DNA of 64,000 bases from Austwickia chelonae (GCF_003391095.1 NZ_CP031447.1:2852001-2916000); one strand, 5' to 3'. Counted from the stretch's first letter, positions 35,286-45,612 are shown. The notes: generated by a model not told the origin, from the sequence alone. A program made the numbers and translations.

Positions 35286-36644
35286 CTACCGACCAGAAGA
35301 ACGACGGCGTCGCCACCAGAAAATTCCGCCGCCCACCACAGCCGCGACCACGGACAGCAATGCCGCCCGTGTCACCCACAACATCCCTTTAGAACGAGAA
35401 TCCTGCCAAAAAGGCAACGACTCCACCGGCCCCGAAACATCCTTCTTCTTCAAATCAAGATCATCCGGCTTATACGACCGATCCCACTCCCCCATCGACT
35501 CCACATGCGATGGACGATGAAGAGCTTTATCCCCAAAACGCAGCTTCCCCAACGGGTTCTCCTTACCCCCCGCCGGGACATCCGCCGTCACCGCCGCATA
35601 CGCATCCACCACACCCCACCCACACTTCTCATCCGGCACCGGACCGTCACCATTCCGCTTCGCCGTCGCCAACACCCGACGAATCACCTGCCCCGCCGAA
35701 AGCTCCGGATACTTCGACCGCACCGCAGCCACCACCCCCGACACCACCGCCGTCGCCCCCGACGTCGCCCCACCATGCTTCACATACCCACCACTCAGCG
35801 ACACTCCCGGAATCGGTGTCTGCCGATTCACCGAATACGGCCCGCACACCCCATTACCCTGACCATAAACAAAACCCTGATATTTAGGGATCCCCCGATT
35901 CGATTCCGGATCCAACTGCAGATCCGCCATCACCCCACCCACCTGCAAAGCACCAAAAGCCTCACGCCAGGCACCCCCCTCGGTCCGCCCATCATTTCCC
36001 GCACCAACCACCACCACAACATCTTTCTCCTGCGCCTCGATCAACGCCCGAGCCTTGGTACTACTCAACCCGCCAGCCTGGGAAATATTGATAACCTTCG
36101 CACCCTGAGCCACGCAATAACTAATCGACTTCGCCATAATGTCCTGCGGCGTCGACAAACCCACCACAGAAGACACCGACATGATCGTCGCATCCGGCGC
36201 CGCCCCGATAATCCCCTGCGAACGCCCCGGACCAGAACCCCGACCCGCGATATAACCCACCATCCCCGTCCCATGCTCCGTATTCGGCTTCAACCCATCC
36301 GGAGCACCCTGACCCGAAAAATCAGCACCCCCCTCAAAACGGATCCCCACCAAATCCTGATGCGTCGCATCCACCCCCGTATCAATCACACACACCTTCA
36401 CCCCAGCACCCCGCGACACCTGCACCGAACGATCCACCCCCAAACCAGGAATCCACCACGACCGCTCCCGCGCCAAACCCCGCTTCTCCGCAGCAGCCTG
36501 CCGATCATCCACCGGCGAAGCCACCACCCCAGCACCCGAAACCCCACCAGCCGGAGAGGCCCCCGCAGCAGCCGCCACCGGCGCACACACCACCCCCACC
36601 ACCAGCACACCAACACACCACACACGACCACCACGAACAAACAT
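35286..36644 (-). CDS. mycP: Mycosin, type VII secretion-associated subtilisin-like protease
   Basis: About 452 residues from the ATG at 36644; the open frame extends 22 codons upstream. A signal peptide (residues about 1-30) is followed by an S8 domain with the triad Asp in VIDTGVD, His in EHGTGM and Ser in GATSGATA, plus the oxyanion Asn in VGAGND. A C-terminal membrane helix (LLSVVAAVVGGGIFWW) ends in RRRR. This build is that of MycP, which stabilises the ESX membrane complex. WXG-like and PPE-like genes lie upstream on the same strand. No ecc core gene is visible in the window. Confidence 0.88.
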   Translation of the reverse strand: MFVRGGRVWCVGVLVVGVVCAPVAAAAGASPAGGVSGAGVVASPVDDRQAAAEKRGLARERSWWIPGLGVDRSVQVSRGAGVKVCVIDTGVDATHQDLVGIRFEGGADFSGQGAPDGLKPNTEHGTGMVGYIAGRGSGPGRSQGIIGAAPDATIMSVSSVVGLSTPQDIMAKSISYCVAQGAKVINISQAGGLSSTKARALIEAQEKDVVVVVGAGNDGRTEGGAWREAFGALQVGGVMADLQLDPESNRGIPKYQGFVYGQGNGVCGPYSVNRQTPIPGVSLSGGYVKHGGATSGATAVVSGVVAAVRSKYPELSAGQVIRRVLATAKRNGDGPVPDEKCGWGVVDAYAAVTADVPAGGKENPLGKLRFGDKALHRPSHVESMGEWDRSYKPDDLDLKKKDVSGPVESLPFWQDSRSKGMLWVTRAALLSVVAAVVGGGIFWWRRRRSSGR

Positions 36645-36743
36645 CACACCCACCCAACACCCACAGCCACCCCGCCAAACAGACAAAGAGGCACCCAATA
36701 CGCCGATCAAAAAAGAACTACCCAGGCCCTATACGCCAAAGAA

Positions 36744-37211
36744 TTACAAAGTTTCCTTCCAGTCGAAAGACTTCATCGTCTGCTGATCAACCGCAGCTTT
36801 GGACAACCCGGCCCGGCCTTGAGATTCAGCCTGCACATACGCCGCATGCGATTCCGCTAAACCATGCAATACCAGATTCACCATCCCATCGAGTCTCTTC
36901 ACATTTTCCTCGAGATGTCCCGCCGCTTCGTCGGCCTTTCCCCAACCAGCTTGAACCTCTTCCAGTTCGCCACCTGGCCGCGCGGCCCTTATCTTTTCTC
37001 GCGCAGCTGTTACCTCAACTTTCGCTGCTTCTAATCGCTTGCGTAATGCATACAACTCGGCATAAGTTTTCTGATAAGAATCCAGCTCGACCTTAAAGCC
37101 AGCACTTCGCACACCTTCGATATTTGGGGGCGACCACAACACCTCATCAGGCGATTCCACCCCCAAGCTGTTCGCACTCTGCGCCGAAGAGGATCCACTC
37201 TTCTCCACCAT
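36744..37211 (-). CDS. WXG100-like helical protein of the T7SS locus
   Basis: A 155-residue helical protein read from the ATG at 37211 (MVEKSG). It forms two long amphipathic helices with a central turn containing VQAGWGKADEA, where the Gly-Trp-Gly pattern recalls the WXG motif. There is no signal peptide. The gene sits between the PPE-like gene and mycosin, and it is likely secreted or a complex partner. The length is above the usual 100 residues. Confidence 0.65.
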   Translation of the reverse strand: MVEKSGSSSAQSANSLGVESPDEVLWSPPNIEGVRSAGFKVELDSYQKTYAELYALRKRLEAAKVEVTAAREKIRAARPGGELEEVQAGWGKADEAAGHLEENVKRLDGMVNLVLHGLAESHAAYVQAESQGRAGLSKAAVDQQTMKSFDWKETL

Positions 37212-37265
37212 CACGCACACGTCCTTTCCCGAGACACCCGACCAACCAACCCGACCACACCCAAC

Positions 37266-38503
37266 TCACTCATCACCCAACACCGGCGGAGCCACCAACT
37301 CCGTATCCCCCCACACCTCATCCGACGCCACCAAAAACTCCGGACGAGCCCGCAACCCCCGATCACGCTCACCACCAGACCCACCACCCAACGGCACACC
37401 ACCCTGACCAACACCCCCACGACCACCCACCGAACCCACACCACCAGCACCAACACCGGTGCCACCAGGCCCAGCCCCAAAACCACCAGACCCACCCGCA
37501 CCACGAGCCCAACCACCCCCAGCGCCACCGGCACCACCAGGCACACCCGGCCGCACCACACCAGGACCACCCGGCACCACCCCACCAGGCGGAAAACCAC
37601 CCCCCGGAGGCAACACCCCCACACCACCAGGACCACCAGGCACCCCACCCGGAGGCTGCGGCAACACCCCCACCGGAGCAAACACACCCCCACCACCAGG
37701 CGGCACACCCACACCAGAACCACCCGGAACCCCACCCGGACCACCCGGCACCCCAGAACCACCACCACCCGGCGACCCCGGAACTACGCCCCCACCACCA
37801 GACCCGCCCGGAGCCCCAGGCACACCCGGACCACCCGAACCACCCGGCCACACACCAACCCCCGAACCACCCGACCGAACAGGCCCAACTCCAAGCCCAC
37901 TCCCCGACCCCCCATCCGACGAAGAACCCCCACCACCCGACAACGACGCCGGCAGCTCCCTTGACTCATAAACCGGCAAGTCATCCCAGCGCACACCCCC
38001 AAACGGTCCCCCTGCTCCTGAGCCGCCTTGGCCATCTCCTGCACCTTCGCCAGCAGGGCCTTGCGGTCGGCCTCTTCCTCCTCACGCTGGCGGAAGTAGA
38101 CCTCAGCCGCTGGCGAAGACGTCAGCCACCCCCAGAACGACGGCTTCGGCATCGTCGCCTCCCGGGCAGTCATCCCCGCGACCTGCTCCTTGAAGTTCTC
38201 CATCGTCTGCTGAAAGTCGATGACCGCGCCCCCGGCCGACGACGACGAAGCCAGGCCATTCCCCGATGCCGTTGTCTGCATCGTGCGCATCACCGCCTCT
38301 GCGGCAGCCTCCCCGCTCCACCCCGACGTCGACAGCGCCACCAGCTTCGCCTGGAACTCGGTGGACAGCTCGTTCACCTCAGCAGACGCCTTCTTGAAGG
38401 CGTCCACCGCCACAGCCATCTCCTCAGGGCGCACACTCGCCGCCACGGCCTTCAACTCCGCCGCGTGCATCCCCTCGTACGCACCCTGACGAGCACCACT
38501 CAC
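37266..38503 (-). pseudogene. PPE-like T7SS protein with Gly/Pro-rich tail, frameshifted
   Basis: Two frames make one protein of about 412 residues. The first, from a GTG at 38503 after GGAGGAG, gives an ESX-type helical domain with LSTSGWSGEAAAEAV (WXG) and AEVYFRQREEEEADRKAL. The second gives a long tail of Gly-Pro-Gly repeats and the ending ASDEVWGDTELVAPPVLGDE, typical of actinobacterial PPE-like T7SS proteins. Adding one base to the five-base run at 38008-38012 (C on the plus strand) joins the frames as QEQG-GPFGGVRWDDL. The break may be real, phase-variable or a sequencing error. Confidence 0.7.
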
Positions 38504-38635
38504 CACAACCACTCCTCCGAAAGACCGCATACGTCGACTCACGCGCCCCTGAACCTACTGGCTCCGTCCTCGCGCAGACGCGATAACTCCGGAAGAGCTG
38601 ATGTCACGATGTCTTCGTCCGAGAAGGCCCACCGA

Positions 38636-39706
38636 TCACCGTTCGTACAGGCGAACCTGAGTCGCCTTGACCACGAGCTGAACCGCCGCACCAGGCCGGA
38701 GTTCGAGCTCGACAACGGCCGCAGCGGTGAGATCTGCCGACAGCACCTCCCCGCCAGGAAGCACGGCACTCACCCGGGCCAAGGCACCACGCGGTTCGAC
38801 AGCGGTGACGACAGCAGGCAGATGGTTGCGGGGGCTGCCGCCGGGATCGGCAAGGTGGACACCGATGGCGGCGGGCGGGATGCTCGCCCACGCATCTCGA
38901 CCGAGATGCAGAGAGCGGTCGGCCGGTACCCCGGTGAGAGGAACGCCCTCGACGTCGATGCGGTCCGGCCCGGAGGCAACCCCCCGGAGGAGGTTCACCC
39001 CGACCAGGTCGGCGAGAAAAACCGTACGAGGACAGGTGAGGAGGTCAGCGACCTTTCCTTCGGTGACGACCCGTCCCCCGTCGATGACGGCGAGTCGATC
39101 GGCGAGCGCGAGGGCGTCGATGACGTCGTGGGTGACGAGGACGGCGGTGCGTTCCGGGCTGGTGAGGAGGTCGCGGAGCAGGGAGCGGGTGGTCGCGGCG
39201 ACGGTGATGTCGAGGGCGGCCATGGGCTCGTCGAGGAGAAGGAGTCGGGGTTCGGTGGCGAGGGCGCGGGCGAGGGCGATGCGTTGGGCTTGTCCGCCGG
39301 AGATCTGCCAGGTGCGTCGGTGGGCGAGTTCGGCGCAGCCGACGTTGTCGAGGTGGGTGTGGGCGATGGTGCGGGCTGCGCGGCGGCGGGTGCCGGTGGC
39401 GCGTAGGCCGAAGGCGACGTTGTCGAGGATGTCGAGGTGGTCGAAGAGCAGGGGGCGTTGGTCGAGGAGGGCGATACGGCGTTGGTGGGTGGGGAGGTGT
39501 CGTCCTGGTCCGCTGACGAGGGTGCCGTCGATGTGGACGGTGCCGGTGGTGGGGTGTAGTTGTCCGGTGACGAGGCGGAGGAGTGAGGATTTTCCGGCGC
39601 CGTTGGGGCCGACAACGGCGAGGACGTCGCCGCGGTGGATGTCGAGGTCGAGGTGGAGGTTGCGGTCGGTGACCTGGGCGTGGACGGCGAGTGCCGGGGT
39701 GGTCAT
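38636..39706 (-). CDS. modC: Molybdate ABC transporter ATP-binding protein
   Basis: A 356-residue protein from the ATG at 39706, overlapping the modB stop. Walker A is GPNGAGKSS, the signature is [15 protein letters not shown], and Walker B is LLLLDEP followed by the switch His in VTHDV. A C-terminal TOBE-type domain (about 290-355) ends in [11 protein letters not shown] and senses molybdate in ModC proteins. It energises uptake through ModB. Operon order is regulator-modA-modB-modC. Confidence 0.92.
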   Translation of the reverse strand: MTTPALAVHAQVTDRNLHLDLDIHRGDVLAVVGPNGAGKSSLLRLVTGQLHPTTGTVHIDGTLVSGPGRHLPTHQRRIALLDQRPLLFDHLDILDNVAFGLRATGTRRRAARTIAHTHLDNVGCAELAHRRTWQISGGQAQRIALARALATEPRLLLLDEPMAALDITVAATTRSLLRDLLTSPERTAVLVTHDVIDALALADRLAVIDGGRVVTEGKVADLLTCPRTVFLADLVGVNLLRGVASGPDRIDVEGVPLTGVPADRSLHLGRDAWASIPPAAIGVHLADPGGSPRNHLPAVVTAVEPRGALARVSAVLPGGEVLSADLTAAAVVELELRPGAAVQLVVKATQVRLYER

Positions 39707-40521
39707 GGTGTGGCCGCTTTGGGGGTGAGTCGGCTTGTCCATCCGGTGGCGGCGACTGTGGTGGCGGCGACGACGATGAGGACGAGGGCGAGGGCGAGGG
39801 CGGAGTCGGTGTCGCTTTCTCGTTGGAGGTAGATCTCCAGGGGGAGGGTGCGGGTGACGCCTTGGAGGGATCCGGCGAAGGTGAGGGTGGCGCCGAATTC
39901 GCCGAGGGATCGGGCGAAGGAGAGTGCGGTGCCGGAGGCGACGGCGGGGAGCATGGTGGGCCAGGTGACTCGGGTGAGGACGAAGGTGGGGGATGCGCCG
40001 AGGGTGGCGGCGACGTCTTCGCGGTCGTGTCCGGCGGTGCGGAGTGCTCCTTCGACGGCGGTGACGAGGTAGGGCATGGCGACGAAGGTCTGGGCGATGA
40101 CGACGGCGAGGGTGGTGAAGCCGATTTCGATGCCCCAGGTGGACAGGGTGGCGCCGAGGAGTCCGCGGCGTCCGAGGGTGGTGAGCAGGGCGAGACCGGC
40201 GACGACGGGTGGGAGCACCATGGGCACGGTGACCAGGGTGCGGACGAGGGTGTTCCAGCGGCTGTGGGACCGGGCGAGGAGTAGCGCGAGGGGGAGGCCG
40301 AGGAGGAGGCAGAGTGCGGTGGAGGCGAGGCAGGTGGTCAGGCTGAGGTGGAGGGCGTCGAGGGAGGCCGGTGTGGTGAGCAGGGTGGGGACTTTGGTCC
40401 AGGGGATGCGGGTGGCGATCCCTGCCAGGGGGAGGGCGACGAAGGCGAGGGCGAGTGCTCCGGGGAGTCGGAGCCATCGGGGTAGGTGTGATCCGCCGGG
40501 GCGCGGTGGTGTGGTGTTCAC
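39703..40521 (-). CDS. modB: Molybdate ABC transporter permease
   Basis: A 272-residue protein read from the GTG at 40521, which overlaps the modA stop. Five or six membrane helices are present. The coupling motif [11 protein letters not shown]...[10 protein letters not shown] and the segment [16 protein letters not shown] are typical of ModB. The long open frame 5' of the GTG overlaps modA and is not coding. It forms the channel for molybdate with ModC. Confidence 0.92.
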   Translation of the reverse strand: MNTTPPRPGGSHLPRWLRLPGALALAFVALPLAGIATRIPWTKVPTLLTTPASLDALHLSLTTCLASTALCLLLGLPLALLLARSHSRWNTLVRTLVTVPMVLPPVVAGLALLTTLGRRGLLGATLSTWGIEIGFTTLAVVIAQTFVAMPYLVTAVEGALRTAGHDREDVAATLGASPTFVLTRVTWPTMLPAVASGTALSFARSLGEFGATLTFAGSLQGVTRTLPLEIYLQRESDTDSALALALVLIVVAATTVAATGWTSRLTPKAATP

Positions 40522-41285
40522 GGTGTGGCGAAGCCGTGTCTGGCGAGGGTCTGTTGTCCTTTGTCGGAGAGGACTGCGGTGATGAAGGCTTTTCCGGCGT
40601 CTTCGCGGGGGGCGTCTTTGACGAGGGTGATCGGGTACCGGTTGACGACTTTGTCCGAGCCGGGGATGGAGAGGGTGCGGACTTTGTCGCCGGAGGCTTT
40701 GGCGTCGGTGGCGTAGACGATCCCGGCGTCGGCTTCTCCGGATTCGACTTTGCCGCGGACGTCGGTGACTTTGGTTTCTTCGGAGACGGGGTGCAGGGTC
40801 AGGCCGAGGTGGGCGGCGAGGGTCTGGGTGGCATTGCCGCAGGGGACGTCGGTGGCGCAGGTCACGAGTTTTTTCCCGGTGAGGGAGTTGTCGAGGCCGG
40901 TGATCTTTGCGGGGTCGTCCTTGGGGGTGATGAGGACGAGGGTGTTGCGGGCGAAGTCTTGTGGTGCGCCGGCGGTGATCTTTTTTTCCTGGGCTTTGTC
41001 CATGTTCTTGGTGTCGGCGGTGGCGAGGACGTCTGCGCGGGCGCCGCCGATGATCTGGTCGACGAGGCTGTTGGATCCGTCGTAGTTGAAGGTGATGTCG
41101 AGGTCGGGGTGTTCTCGGGCGATCTCGGTGAAGGCGCCTTTGAGGGAGGCGGCGGCGAAGACGGTGACCGGCCCGGTGGTGGGCTTCTTGTCCGCTGTGG
41201 CGGAGTCGGTGTGGCAGGAGGTGAGGGCGACGGCGAGGAGGGCGGTGGTCAGTGCGGCGGGGGCGATGCGCCGGGGGTGGTTCAT
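40518..41285 (-). CDS. modA: Molybdate-binding lipoprotein
   Basis: A 255-residue periplasmic-type binding protein from the ATG at 41285. The signal peptide ends in the lipobox LTSC. Ligand-binding blocks are [34 protein letters not shown] and [11 protein letters not shown]. It captures molybdate (or tungstate) outside the cell. Four-base overlaps on both sides couple it to the regulator and to modB. Molybdenum would serve nitrate or formate enzymes in this anaerobic-respiring cell. Confidence 0.92.
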   Translation of the reverse strand: MNHPRRIAPAALTTALLAVALTSCHTDSATADKKPTTGPVTVFAAASLKGAFTEIAREHPDLDITFNYDGSNSLVDQIIGGARADVLATADTKNMDKAQEKKITAGAPQDFARNTLVLITPKDDPAKITGLDNSLTGKKLVTCATDVPCGNATQTLAAHLGLTLHPVSEETKVTDVRGKVESGEADAGIVYATDAKASGDKVRTLSIPGSDKVVNRYPITLVKDAPREDAGKAFITAVLSDKGQQTLARHGFATP

Positions 41286-41686
41286 GCGGTGGCTCCGGGG
41301 GTTTCCAGGATGACATTGGTGGCTTTGACGACGGCGGTGGCGACGGCGCCGATGTGCAGGTTCATGTCGTGGACGGCTTCGGTGGAGATGAGGGAGACGA
41401 CTCGGTAGGGCCCGCATTGCATTTCGACCTGGGACATGACGGTGTCGGAGGTGATCGAGGTGATCAGGCCGGTGAAGTGGTTGCGGGCGGAGGCGCGATG
41501 GTGCCCGGTGGCGGCGGCGGTGCGGTGGACTTCCTGGGCGAGCTCGGCGAGTTCGGCGCCGTCGATGGTCTTACGACCGGAGGCGTCCTTGGTCGCGGCG
41601 ATGCGTCCGGCGTCGATCCAACGGCGGAGGGTGTCATCACTGACACCGAGGAGATCGGCGGCCTCTTTGATCCGTATCTGCGTCAC
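41282..41686 (-). CDS. HTH-Mop domain molybdate-responsive regulator
   Basis: A 134-residue protein from the GTG at 41686. Residues 1-55 are an excisionase/MerR-type helix-turn-helix ([18 protein letters not shown]). Residues about 70-132 are a Mop/TOBE domain ([13 protein letters not shown] ... [10 protein letters not shown]) that binds molybdate. It is the first gene of the mod operon and presumably represses it when molybdate is plentiful. An AT-rich TAATCTAT lies just before the GTG without a ribosome binding site, so the mRNA may be leaderless; a longer frame to 41818 exists but is less likely. Confidence 0.82.
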   Translation of the reverse strand: MTQIRIKEAADLLGVSDDTLRRWIDAGRIAATKDASGRKTIDGAELAELAQEVHRTAAATGHHRASARNHFTGLITSITSDTVMSQVEMQCGPYRVVSLISTEAVHDMNLHIGAVATAVVKATNVILETPGATA

Positions 41687-41878
41687 AAAACATAGATTAT
41701 TTCTGAAGAAGCGGAGACAGATCTGCATTTTCTCCTTATATGAGATTCTCTGGACACAGATGTCTGTCGAAGAAGACCCGCCTCCAAGAATCTCCTTGGA
41801 CAACAAAGAACTTCCCACGGATTTCGCCTGCGGGTCCTAGGCTGACAAGACACCCTCCCCCAGCCGAGGACGACAACG

Positions 41879-43423
41879 ATGTCCGATCAACTCGCCCGTC
41901 TACGAGCCCTGCGCGAGCACGCCCTGGAAGGTGGCGGCCCGGACCGGGTCGCCGCCCAGCACGCCAGGGGCAAGCTCACCGCCCGAGAACGCCTCGCCTT
42001 CCTGCTCGACGAAGCCTCCTTCCAGGAACTGGGCGCCTTGGCCACCCACGCCGTCACCGACTTCGGCATGGAGAAACACCGGTACCCGGGCGACGGCATC
42101 ATCACCGGCTTCGGGAAGGTCAACGGGCGCCGCGTCGCAGTCTTCGCCCAGGACTTCACCGTGCTCGGCGGCTCGTTCTCCGAAGTGCAGTCGCACAAGA
42201 TCAGCCGCATCCAGGACCTGGCACTGGCAGCAGGCATCCCCCTGGTCGGCCTGAACGACTCCGGCGGGGCCCGGGTACAGGAAGGAGTCCGGTCACTGGC
42301 GGCGTACGGCGAGGTGTTCGTCCGCAATGTCTCCGCCTCAGGGGTCATCCCCCAGATCAGCGTCGTCATGGGACCGTGCGCGGGAGGCGCGGTCTATTCG
42401 CCGGCGCTGACGGACCTGACGATCATGGTCGACGGCACGGCGAACATGTTCCTCACCGGCCCGGAGATCATCCGACAGGTCACCGGCGAAGAGGTGACCG
42501 CCGAGGAGCTGGGCGGCGCGAGCGTGCACGCAGCCCGTAGCGGGGTGGCCCAATTCGTGGCCGCCGACGAGCAGGCAGCCCTCCACCTGGTGAAGGACCT
42601 ACTGGCCCACCTCCCGCAGAACACCCACGAAGACCCACCGGTGCTGTCCGCGCACGACGACCCCGACCGGATGGACGAGGCGCTGAACTCCCTCATCCCG
42701 GCCGAGGACAATGCGGCCTACGACATGGTCGAGCTGCTGAACAGGGTCTTAGACCGCGGATCGCTGCTACAGGTCGGCGAGTTCTTCGCCGCGAACGCGA
42801 TCACGGCCTTCGCCCGCCTGGACGGGCAGAGCGTCGGCATCGTCGCGAACCAGCCGTCGGTGATGTCCGGCTGCCTCGACATCGACTCGAGCGACAAGAT
42901 CAGCCGGTTCATCCGACTGTGCGACGTGTACAACATCCCGCTGGTGACCTTCGTGGACTGCCCGGGATACCTGCCCGGCGTACAACAGGAGTACGACGGA
43001 GTGATCCGGCACGGCGCGAAGATCATCTACGCCTACTGCCAGGCCACGGTGCCGAAGATCTCCGTCGTCGTCCGCAAGGCGATCGGCGGCAGTTATGTCG
43101 CACTGTCGAGCAAACAGATGAACAACGACGTGGCCTTCGCCTGGCCGTCGGCACAGATCGCCGTGATGGGTGCGGAGGGCGCGGCCCGCCTGCTGCACCG
43201 ACGCACCATCGACACCGCACCCGACGCGGCAGCCGAAGAGGCCCGTTTCGTCACGGACTACCGGGAGAGGTTCTTCAACCCGTACCGGGCCGCCGATGTC
43301 GGACAGATCGACGAGGTCATCGAACCCGCCGAGACCCGGCCCCGGCTGATCCGCGCCTTGGAAGTGTTGAACACCAAGGTCACCCAACCCGTGCCGAAGA
43401 AGCACGGCCTCTTCCCGGTGTAA
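41879..43423 (+). CDS. mmdA: Methylmalonyl-CoA decarboxylase/carboxyltransferase alpha subunit
   Basis: A 514-residue acyl-CoA carboxyltransferase. Family blocks are GKLTARERLAFLLD, GLNDSGGARVQEGV, VVMGPCAGGAVYSPALTD, VDCPGYLPGVQQEY and RKAIGGSYVALSSKQ. It moves CO2 from an acyl-CoA (methylmalonyl-CoA most likely) to biotin. The next three genes supply small membrane, biotin carrier and ion-pump subunits, which makes a decarboxylase more likely than a propionyl-CoA carboxylase. GAGGACGA precedes the ATG. Confidence 0.9.
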   Translation: MSDQLARLRALREHALEGGGPDRVAAQHARGKLTARERLAFLLDEASFQELGALATHAVTDFGMEKHRYPGDGIITGFGKVNGRRVAVFAQDFTVLGGSFSEVQSHKISRIQDLALAAGIPLVGLNDSGGARVQEGVRSLAAYGEVFVRNVSASGVIPQISVVMGPCAGGAVYSPALTDLTIMVDGTANMFLTGPEIIRQVTGEEVTAEELGGASVHAARSGVAQFVAADEQAALHLVKDLLAHLPQNTHEDPPVLSAHDDPDRMDEALNSLIPAEDNAAYDMVELLNRVLDRGSLLQVGEFFAANAITAFARLDGQSVGIVANQPSVMSGCLDIDSSDKISRFIRLCDVYNIPLVTFVDCPGYLPGVQQEYDGVIRHGAKIIYAYCQATVPKISVVVRKAIGGSYVALSSKQMNNDVAFAWPSAQIAVMGAEGAARLLHRRTIDTAPDAAAEEARFVTDYRERFFNPYRAADVGQIDEVIEPAETRPRLIRALEVLNTKVTQPVPKKHGLFPV

Positions 43424-43432
43424 GGAGCGGAC

Positions 43433-43879
43433 ATGTCCGAACTGGGATGGGGTCTACAGATGACCGTAGCCGGGATGGGCACGGTCTTCGCACTACTGAT
43501 CGCCTTGATGGGCCTGCTGTTGCTGATCGGGCGACTGGACAGGTCCCCCGCGCCCGCTTCCCCGCCGACCGAGGCGGGCCTGTCTGCTCCCACCGACGAT
43601 TCCCCTGCCGCGACACCCCCGTCGGTCGAAAGGCCCCCGACCTCGACAACCGACGACAGCCCGGCAGCCGCGCCGCCCCCCACGGTGAGAGTCCTGGCCG
43701 ACGGACTGACCGACGAGATGATCGCCGCGATCACCGTCGCCGTACTGAGCCACCGTGAGCTGCGACGCAAGGAAGCCGCACCGGAGATGCGGGCCCACGC
43801 CCCGGGCAGCCACCTGTACGCGAGCCGATGGGTCTCCATCGGCCGTTCCCGACAGATCCAGTCCTGGCGACGGAAGTGA
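43433..43879 (+). CDS. mmdD: OadG/MmdD-type small membrane subunit
   Basis: A 148-residue protein with one membrane helix at about residues 10-34 (MTVAGMGTVFALLIALMGLLLLIG), a proline- and threonine-rich linker and a short C-terminal domain with HRELRRKE. This build matches the delta/gamma subunit that assembles biotin-dependent sodium-pumping decarboxylases. It lies ten bases after mmdA and its stop is six bases before the carrier gene. Confidence 0.82.
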   Translation: MSELGWGLQMTVAGMGTVFALLIALMGLLLLIGRLDRSPAPASPPTEAGLSAPTDDSPAATPPSVERPPTSTTDDSPAAAPPPTVRVLADGLTDEMIAAITVAVLSHRELRRKEAAPEMRAHAPGSHLYASRWVSIGRSRQIQSWRRK

Positions 43880-43884
43880 GCAGC

Positions 43885-44403
43885 ATGCGCCGTTACACGA
43901 TCACGGTCGGTGACCACTCCTATGTCATCGATGTCGACCACCGGTCGGCGGACCACTTCCAGGTCCAGGTGGAAGGCCGGGTCATCGACGTCCAGGTAGA
44001 CGACCACCAGGGATACGCCAAGGGATCAGTGACCCCTTCCGTCCAGTTCAGAGCCCCGAAAGAGGAGACAGGTCCGGCCACGCCCCTGGCATCGGCGGCA
44101 GCCGCCCCGGTCTCCGCCGCCCCGGTGCCCCCGTCCTCGGCAAGATCGGCCCCATCTGCTCCCACAGCCCGCTCCGGCGGCGGCGCCGACCTGATGACGG
44201 CACCGATGCCGGGCGTGATCCTCACCGTGGAAGCTCCCGTCGGGTCGACGGTCTCCCGTGGCGACACCGTCCTGGTGTTGGAAGCCATGAAGATGAAGAA
44301 CGCCCTGAAAGCGCCCCGGGACGGAGTCGTCGCCGAGATCATGGTCACGGCCGGTCAACAGGTCAAGTACGGCGAAGCACTCGTCCGGCTCGGGGACGGC
44401 TGA
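43885..44403 (+). CDS. mmdC: Biotin carboxyl carrier subunit of the decarboxylase
   Basis: A 172-residue protein from the ATG at 43885 with GGAAGTGA upstream. An N-terminal beta-rich part is joined by an alanine/proline-rich linker to a biotinyl domain with the biotin lysine in VLEAMKMKN. Upstream APMPGVILTV is the matching hairpin. It carries carboxybiotin between the MmdA and MmdB sites. Confidence 0.92.
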   Translation: MRRYTITVGDHSYVIDVDHRSADHFQVQVEGRVIDVQVDDHQGYAKGSVTPSVQFRAPKEETGPATPLASAAAAPVSAAPVPPSSARSAPSAPTARSGGGADLMTAPMPGVILTVEAPVGSTVSRGDTVLVLEAMKMKNALKAPRDGVVAEIMVTAGQQVKYGEALVRLGDG

Positions 44404-44406
44404 GGC

Positions 44407-45528
44407 ATGGACCCGAATACGCTCGACCAGTTGCTCGCCGGAGTGCGAGCGGTCACCTGGCAGTCGACCACGATGATCGTGATCGGTCTGGTCCTCATCG
44501 TCCTGGCGGTCAAGAAGGAGTACGAACCGTTACTGCTCCTGCCGATCGGCTCCGGCGCGATCCTGGCGAACCTGCCGCTGTCGCCGCTGATGGGCGAGCA
44601 CGGCATGTTGCAGATCCTGTACAACATCGGGGTCGGCAACGAACTGTTCCCGCTGCTGATCTTCATCGGCATCGGGGCGATGACCGATTTCGGTCCCTTG
44701 CTGGAGAACCCGAAGATGGTCTTGTTGGGCGCCGCCGGGCAGTTCGGGATCTTCCTGACGTTGATCCTGGCGTTGCTCCTGGGGTTCACCCACCAGGAGG
44801 CGGCGTCGATCGGCATCATCGGGGCCATCGACGGCCCGACCTCGATCTACGTCTCGGGGAAACTGGCCCCACACATGCTGGGTCCGATCACGGTGGCCGC
44901 GTACAGCTACATGGCCCTGGTCCCGATCATCATGCCGCCGGTGATGCGGGCGTTGACCACCAAGAAGGACCGTCAGATCCGGATGCCTTACTCCTCACGG
45001 GAGATCAGCCGGACCACCCGCATCGTCTTCCCCATCGTGGTGACGATCGTGGTGGGCACCCTGGTGCCTTTCGCGACCCCGTTGATCGGCATGTTGATGC
45101 TGGGGAACCTGATGCGCGAATCGGGCGTGGTGGAGCGCCTGGTGGGAGCGACCTCGAACGAGTTGGCCAATGTGGTGACCCTCTTCCTGGGGCTGGCCAT
45201 CGGCGCGACGATGGTCGGCGAACGTTTCCTGCAGCTGTCGACCTTGGCGATCCTGGGCCTGGGGTTGCTGGCCTTCGGGCTGGACACCGCCACAGGGGTG
45301 CTCTTCGGACAGATCCTGAAGGTGCTCTCCGGGGGGAAGTTCAACCCGCTGATCGGCGCTGCGGGCATCTCGGCGTTCCCGATGGCGGCGCGGGTGGTGC
45401 AGCAGGAGGCGTCGAAGGAGGACTTCGACAACTTCGTCCTGATGCATGCCATGGGCGCCAATGCCGCAGGTCAGGTGGCTTCGGTGGTTGCTGGGGGCGT
45501 TCTGCTCGCTTTGATGGGTACTGCCTGA
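44407..45528 (+). CDS. mmdB: Sodium-pumping decarboxylase beta subunit
   Basis: A 373-residue protein with about nine or ten membrane helices of the OadB/MmdB/GcdB family. It decarboxylates carboxybiotin and pumps Na+ outward. Conserved blocks are NIGVGNELFPLLIFIGIGAMTDFGPL, GIIGAIDGPTSIY with the ion-binding Asp, and ISAFPMAARV. It starts four bases after the carrier gene. The complete set (A, D, C, B) supports a sodium motive force from methylmalonyl-CoA decarboxylation during fermentation. Confidence 0.94.
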   Translation: MDPNTLDQLLAGVRAVTWQSTTMIVIGLVLIVLAVKKEYEPLLLLPIGSGAILANLPLSPLMGEHGMLQILYNIGVGNELFPLLIFIGIGAMTDFGPLLENPKMVLLGAAGQFGIFLTLILALLLGFTHQEAASIGIIGAIDGPTSIYVSGKLAPHMLGPITVAAYSYMALVPIIMPPVMRALTTKKDRQIRMPYSSREISRTTRIVFPIVVTIVVGTLVPFATPLIGMLMLGNLMRESGVVERLVGATSNELANVVTLFLGLAIGATMVGERFLQLSTLAILGLGLLAFGLDTATGVLFGQILKVLSGGKFNPLIGAAGISAFPMAARVVQQEASKEDFDNFVLMHAMGANAAGQVASVVAGGVLLALMGTA

Positions 45529-45612
45529 TCCGGGACCTGGTGCCTGCGATGTGTCGATGTGCTCGCTGGTAGCTTGCACGTCTGATCGTCCTCACCTGCA
45601 GGAGTTGACCCC

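Noticed and set aside
35505-36860. Long plus-strand frame of 451 codons opposite mycosin
   Set aside because: It is rich in Arg, His and Pro, as expected for the reverse frame of a GC-biased gene, while the minus strand has a clear S8 protease with its triad.
37300-37980. Could the C/A-rich repeats be a CRISPR array or satellite?
   Set aside because: The repeat units are irregular and encode Gly-Pro repeats in one minus-strand frame; no equal repeats with unique spacers are present.
37124-39406. Plus-strand frame of 760 codons with His/Pro repeats
   Set aside because: It spans the reverse of several real genes (WXG-like, PPE-like, modC) and owes its openness to the Gly/Pro repeat and GC bias.
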